Positions 61,442-64,000 of a stretch of 64,000 bases of DNA are shown one piece after another (position 1 is the first letter of the stretch; every line of letters starts with the position of its first letter). Where the stretch lies: positions 186,001 through 250,000 of the forward strand of contig JALOTL010000001.1 in assembly GCA_025457915.1 (NCBI GenBank), written 5' to 3'. Made by a program: the position numbers and the translations under genes. The DNA comes from Spirochaetota bacterium (lineage in GTDB: Bacteria; Spirochaetota; UBA4802; UBA5550). A model generated the notes under the pieces. That model searched no databases, had not been told where the DNA came from, and was given only the letters and a program-made list of their open reading frames with translations.

Positions 61442-64000
61442 TTATCATAGTTTTGTCGTCGTCGGTGGTATAATCTGAAAGGGCGTTCAAAATATTATTT
61501 TTGATTTCCTCGATCCGGTTTTTCGCTGAAAAGGAGAACACGTTTATAAGGTTCTCGATGTCGAACATCTTGAGGTTTTTGTCCCGGGCCTCTATCAATC
61601 CGTCGGAAAACAATAATACTACGTCTCCGCTGTAGAGACGGAATTCAACGTCCCTGTTGAATTTACTCAAATCATCAACCACGCCCAGCCACATGCCCGA
61701 TGTTTTAATGACCTCCACTTCGGCCCTGCCGTTCCTGTAGACAAGGATATCCAGATGGAGTCCCGAATGTACGACCCTCCCGTCTTCATAGAAGTTCAGT
61801 GCGGTCATGGTCATGAATTTATCTTCATCAAGCTTTTTAATATTGTAGGTTATGCCCTTGTTTATTATTTTAAGCAGGCCGGTGGGTTTTATCAGCGGAT
61901 TTTCCCTGATTATAGATTGTATCGTCGACTGGACCATCATCATCACGAGCCCCGCCGATACTCCGTGTCCGGAAACGTCGCCGATGAAAACCCAGTCGGA
62001 ATATTCCGTGTTTATCACGTCGTAATAATCTCCGCCGACTTCTTCGGATGGAATCATGTGCCCTATGACTTCGTAACCCTTCATCGTGGGCCTGTCCGGT
62101 AGAAGGACCGTCTGGATTTTTTTCGCCAGCTTCATCTCGCCCCACAACTGGTCCCTTACCTCCTCCAGCTCAGCGGTTCTTTTTTTTACCATTGCCTCGA
62201 GGTTCGAATAAAGCCTGGCATTGTCGATGGATATTGCGACCTGAGTGGACAGGACCCTCAGGATTTTCAGTCTCTCCTGTGTAAAAACGCCGGTGCTCAG
62301 GTTGTTCTCAAGATAGAGGATTCCGGAAAGCTTCCCCTGGTTTATTATCGGGTCGCACAGGATGGATTTTGGCTTCATTTTCCGGATATATTCGTCCCCG
62401 GAAAAGATGCCGTCGTTTGACGCGTCGCTTAATATTACGCTTTCCTTTGTCCTGGCCACATAATAAACGATCGCGGATGAGAGGTCTTCGCTGTTTTCCA
62501 CAGGGACCGATTGGAGCAGGTTTATTTTTTCGTTGTTTATGTCTGCATTGGCCTCTATTAACAGCATCCCGTCCTGCTCGAGGATCAGAAACCCTTTTTC
62601 CGCGCCGGCATTTTCTACCGCTATGATCATCAGATTCATGAGGAGTTTTTCGAGAACGATTTCACTTGAAATGATCTGCGAAGCCTTCATTATTGTCGAT
62701 ATGTCAAGCACGTCCGACGACCCTTCCGACGTTCCTGAATCTGTCGAAAAGCTGTCGTCCATGGAATTCTTTTGCCTGTAAAGAAGTCCGGGGTGATGCT
62801 CCTCCAGATCCTTTACCTTTGCTGTTGCGCCCCATTTGGTGTAGCAGTATCTGGCCCGGGAAAGATAAATTTTCGCAATTTCATCATACCCAAGCCCCAT
62901 GTAATATTTTGAAGCAAGCTCGTTTGCGAGGGCCTCGTTTTGAGTATAGCCGCTCTGTGAGGCTGAAATGATGGAATCGTGATACAGCTTCATCGCCTTT
63001 TCCTTTTGATTAAGCAGAGAAGCTTTTTCAGATTCTATAATGAGATATTTGTGAAGAAAATTATCCGGGCAGTTTTCAGCCCATTTCTTCATTTTTTTCT
63101 GGTTTTTCCCCAACGTTTTCCATTGCACCCTTTTTTCATGATCGAACAATGTGGGCAGATAGGCCGTTATGGCCAGAGAGTAATAAAAATAAAATTCAGC
63201 CACGTGAAGGTTTCCCATGGGAATGTTTACTATCGATTCAAGTTCCTTTCCGATGACAAGGCAGTCATGAAACTGGCCGAATATGTAAAGGATTTTCATT
63301 TTCAACAGAAGGTGATAAAACAGATCAAGCAGGTTGTCTCCGCTCCTTATGTCTGACAGCCTTTTTTCCTCGCTGTAGTTTCCGCCGTTCATGGTCGATT
63401 TGCCGTCAGTCAGCCCCTTCATAACATGGAACAGCCTGTTGTTATCGGCATAGTTATTCATGATGAAAGGATCGTTCGTTTTTTTCTGGAATTCGGCATA
63501 GGCGCCGTATTCCTTGAAAATTTCATCAAGATTGTCCCCGGTCATTGTTCTTGTCATTGTCCAGACGTTAATGCTGTGCCCTGCGTACATCATGTCGCCT
63601 GATTCGAGGCCCTCCATATAGGCTTTTCTTGAGAACTTGATGTCATTTTTCGCATGGTTTCTCCAGTGCTGGATGAAAAACGCATAAGTGTGATTAACCT
63701 TGCACATTATTTTTTTATTTTTAAACCTGTCGTTCAGGGCGAGGGCGGCTTCGGCTATTTCCTGGCCTGATTTATAATCGCCGAGGGCTGAACCGATAAT
63801 GGTGGCATATGCCATGAAAGCGAAGGCCGAGGAATTGGAGATGCCGTTTTTTAAATAAAAATTCACGAACCTGGTTACAATAAACGCGAACAAATCCGGG
63901 CTTATGTAGTATGAGGGCGTGCCCACGCTGTTTATCAAATCGGTAATCGAGAGCTTTAAGGGATCATTTAATTCATGGATGTCCGGGATGTTTTTTATGC
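61425..64000 (-). CDS. GAF-SpoIIE phosphatase, 5' part beyond window edge
   Basis: The frame stays open to base 64000, so the N-terminus is missing; 858 residues are visible. The first ~390 residues are helical repeats without a named motif, like the helical region following the ATPase module in large multi-domain regulators. A GAF domain (about 420-590) and coiled coil are followed by a SpoIIE phosphatase domain (about 610-855) with GGDYYDV, GDVSGHGVSAGL, FSDGLIEA and TTDDDKTMIII. The missing part may hold a Ser/Thr kinase and ATPase, as is known for some relatives, but this is inference. It converges with dinG and overlaps its last 17 bp. Confidence 0.88.
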   Translation of the reverse strand, partial: IKNIPDIHELNDPLKLSITDLINSVGTPSYYISPDLFAFIVTRFVNFYLKNGISNSSAFAFMAYATIIGSALGDYKSGQEIAEAALALNDRFKNKKIMCKVNHTYAFFIQHWRNHAKNDIKFSRKAYMEGLESGDMMYAGHSINVWTMTRTMTGDNLDEIFKEYGAYAEFQKKTNDPFIMNNYADNNRLFHVMKGLTDGKSTMNGGNYSEEKRLSDIRSGDNLLDLFYHLLLKMKILYIFGQFHDCLVIGKELESIVNIPMGNLHVAEFYFYYSLAITAYLPTLFDHEKRVQWKTLGKNQKKMKKWAENCPDNFLHKYLIIESEKASLLNQKEKAMKLYHDSIISASQSGYTQNEALANELASKYYMGLGYDEIAKIYLSRARYCYTKWGATAKVKDLEEHHPGLLYRQKNSMDDSFSTDSGTSEGSSDVLDISTIMKASQIISSEIVLEKLLMNLMIIAVENAGAEKGFLILEQDGMLLIEANADINNEKINLLQSVPVENSEDLSSAIVYYVARTKESVILSDASNDGIFSGDEYIRKMKPKSILCDPIINQGKLSGILYLENNLSTGVFTQERLKILRVLSTQVAISIDNARLYSNLEAMVKKRTAELEEVRDQLWGEMKLAKKIQTVLLPDRPTMKGYEVIGHMIPSEEVGGDYYDVINTEYSDWVFIGDVSGHGVSAGLVMMMVQSTIQSIIRENPLIKPTGLLKIINKGITYNIKKLDEDKFMTMTALNFYEDGRVVHSGLHLDILVYRNGRAEVEVIKTSGMWLGVVDDLSKFNRDVEFRLYSGDVVLLFSDGLIEARDKNLKMFDIENLINVFSFSAKNRIEEIKNNILNALSDYTTDDDKTMIIIKKL

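Noticed and set aside
63201..63230. CACGTG core in the right-hand phosphatase gene as a third parS
   Set aside because: Only the central bases match; the outer TGTT/AACA arms are absent.
1..64000. tRNA, rRNA, CRISPR arrays or insertion sequences
   Set aside because: Spacers were read for cloverleaf, repeat-spacer and terminal-repeat patterns and none was found.

Overview
The window looks like chromosomal DNA of a spirochaete-like, Gram-negative bacterium, probably an uncultured relative of the Leptospirales. This is inferred from gene content only. The signals are abundant SpoIIE-type phosphatases with STAS and RsbW partners, a bacterial XPB-type helicase, class III adenylate cyclase and methyl-accepting proteins with multi-pass membrane regions, several lipoproteins and an OmpA-family protein. 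Arginine is written mostly with AGG/AGA, and start sites mix good Shine-Dalgarno sequences with AT-rich leaders that have none. No rRNA, tRNA, CRISPR array, insertion sequence or prophage was seen.

Region 1 (1-12 kb) is probably origin-proximal: the 3' end of gyrB, complete gyrA with an overlapping membrane adenylate cyclase gene, a propeller/glycoside-hydrolase protein translationally coupled to an XPB helicase, then mnmG-rsmG. Two perfect 16-bp parS palindromes lie in mnmG-rsmG, both inside coding sequence. parAB is not in the window.

Region 2 (12-21.6 kb) is mixed: a solitary N6-adenine methyltransferase, a MogA/MoaB-type protein, a histidine phosphatase, a vWA-FHA membrane protein, a REC-GAF-HD-GYP regulator abutting a rhomboid protease, a DMT-type transporter and a FecR-OmpA protein.

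Region 3 (21.6-33 kb) is a minus-strand gene train: beta-CASP metallo-beta-lactamase RNase, CsgG-like/vWA protein, HAD-IIA phosphatase, recC and recB. recD is not next to them.

Region 4 (33-45.4 kb) holds an unknown membrane protein, yebC-ruvC, TPR proteins, a holin-like small protein with a HAMP-SpoIIE phosphatase, surE, and a partner-switching cluster STAS / FGGY sugar kinase / STAS / RsbW-like kinase / TPR lipoprotein.

Region 5 (45.4-64 kb) holds a six-TM chemoreceptor, a MoxR-CoxE pair, a probable outer-membrane protein, a toroid-fold protein, a DUF4234 protein followed by an acidic zinc-ribbon membrane protein, three more SpoIIE phosphatases (7TM-PAS, multi-TM, GAF), a UPF0047-histone-deacetylase-like pair and a DinG/XPD-type helicase. 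The last phosphatase gene runs off the right edge.

Taken together, the window joins core DNA-topology, repair and segregation genes with a large signalling network. Four PP2C-type phosphatases with different sensors could all feed STAS/RsbW switches such as the one at 41.5-44.3 kb. Cyclic AMP and cyclic-di-GMP enzymes run in parallel. Most convergent gene pairs meet stop-to-stop with 0-5 bp between them.
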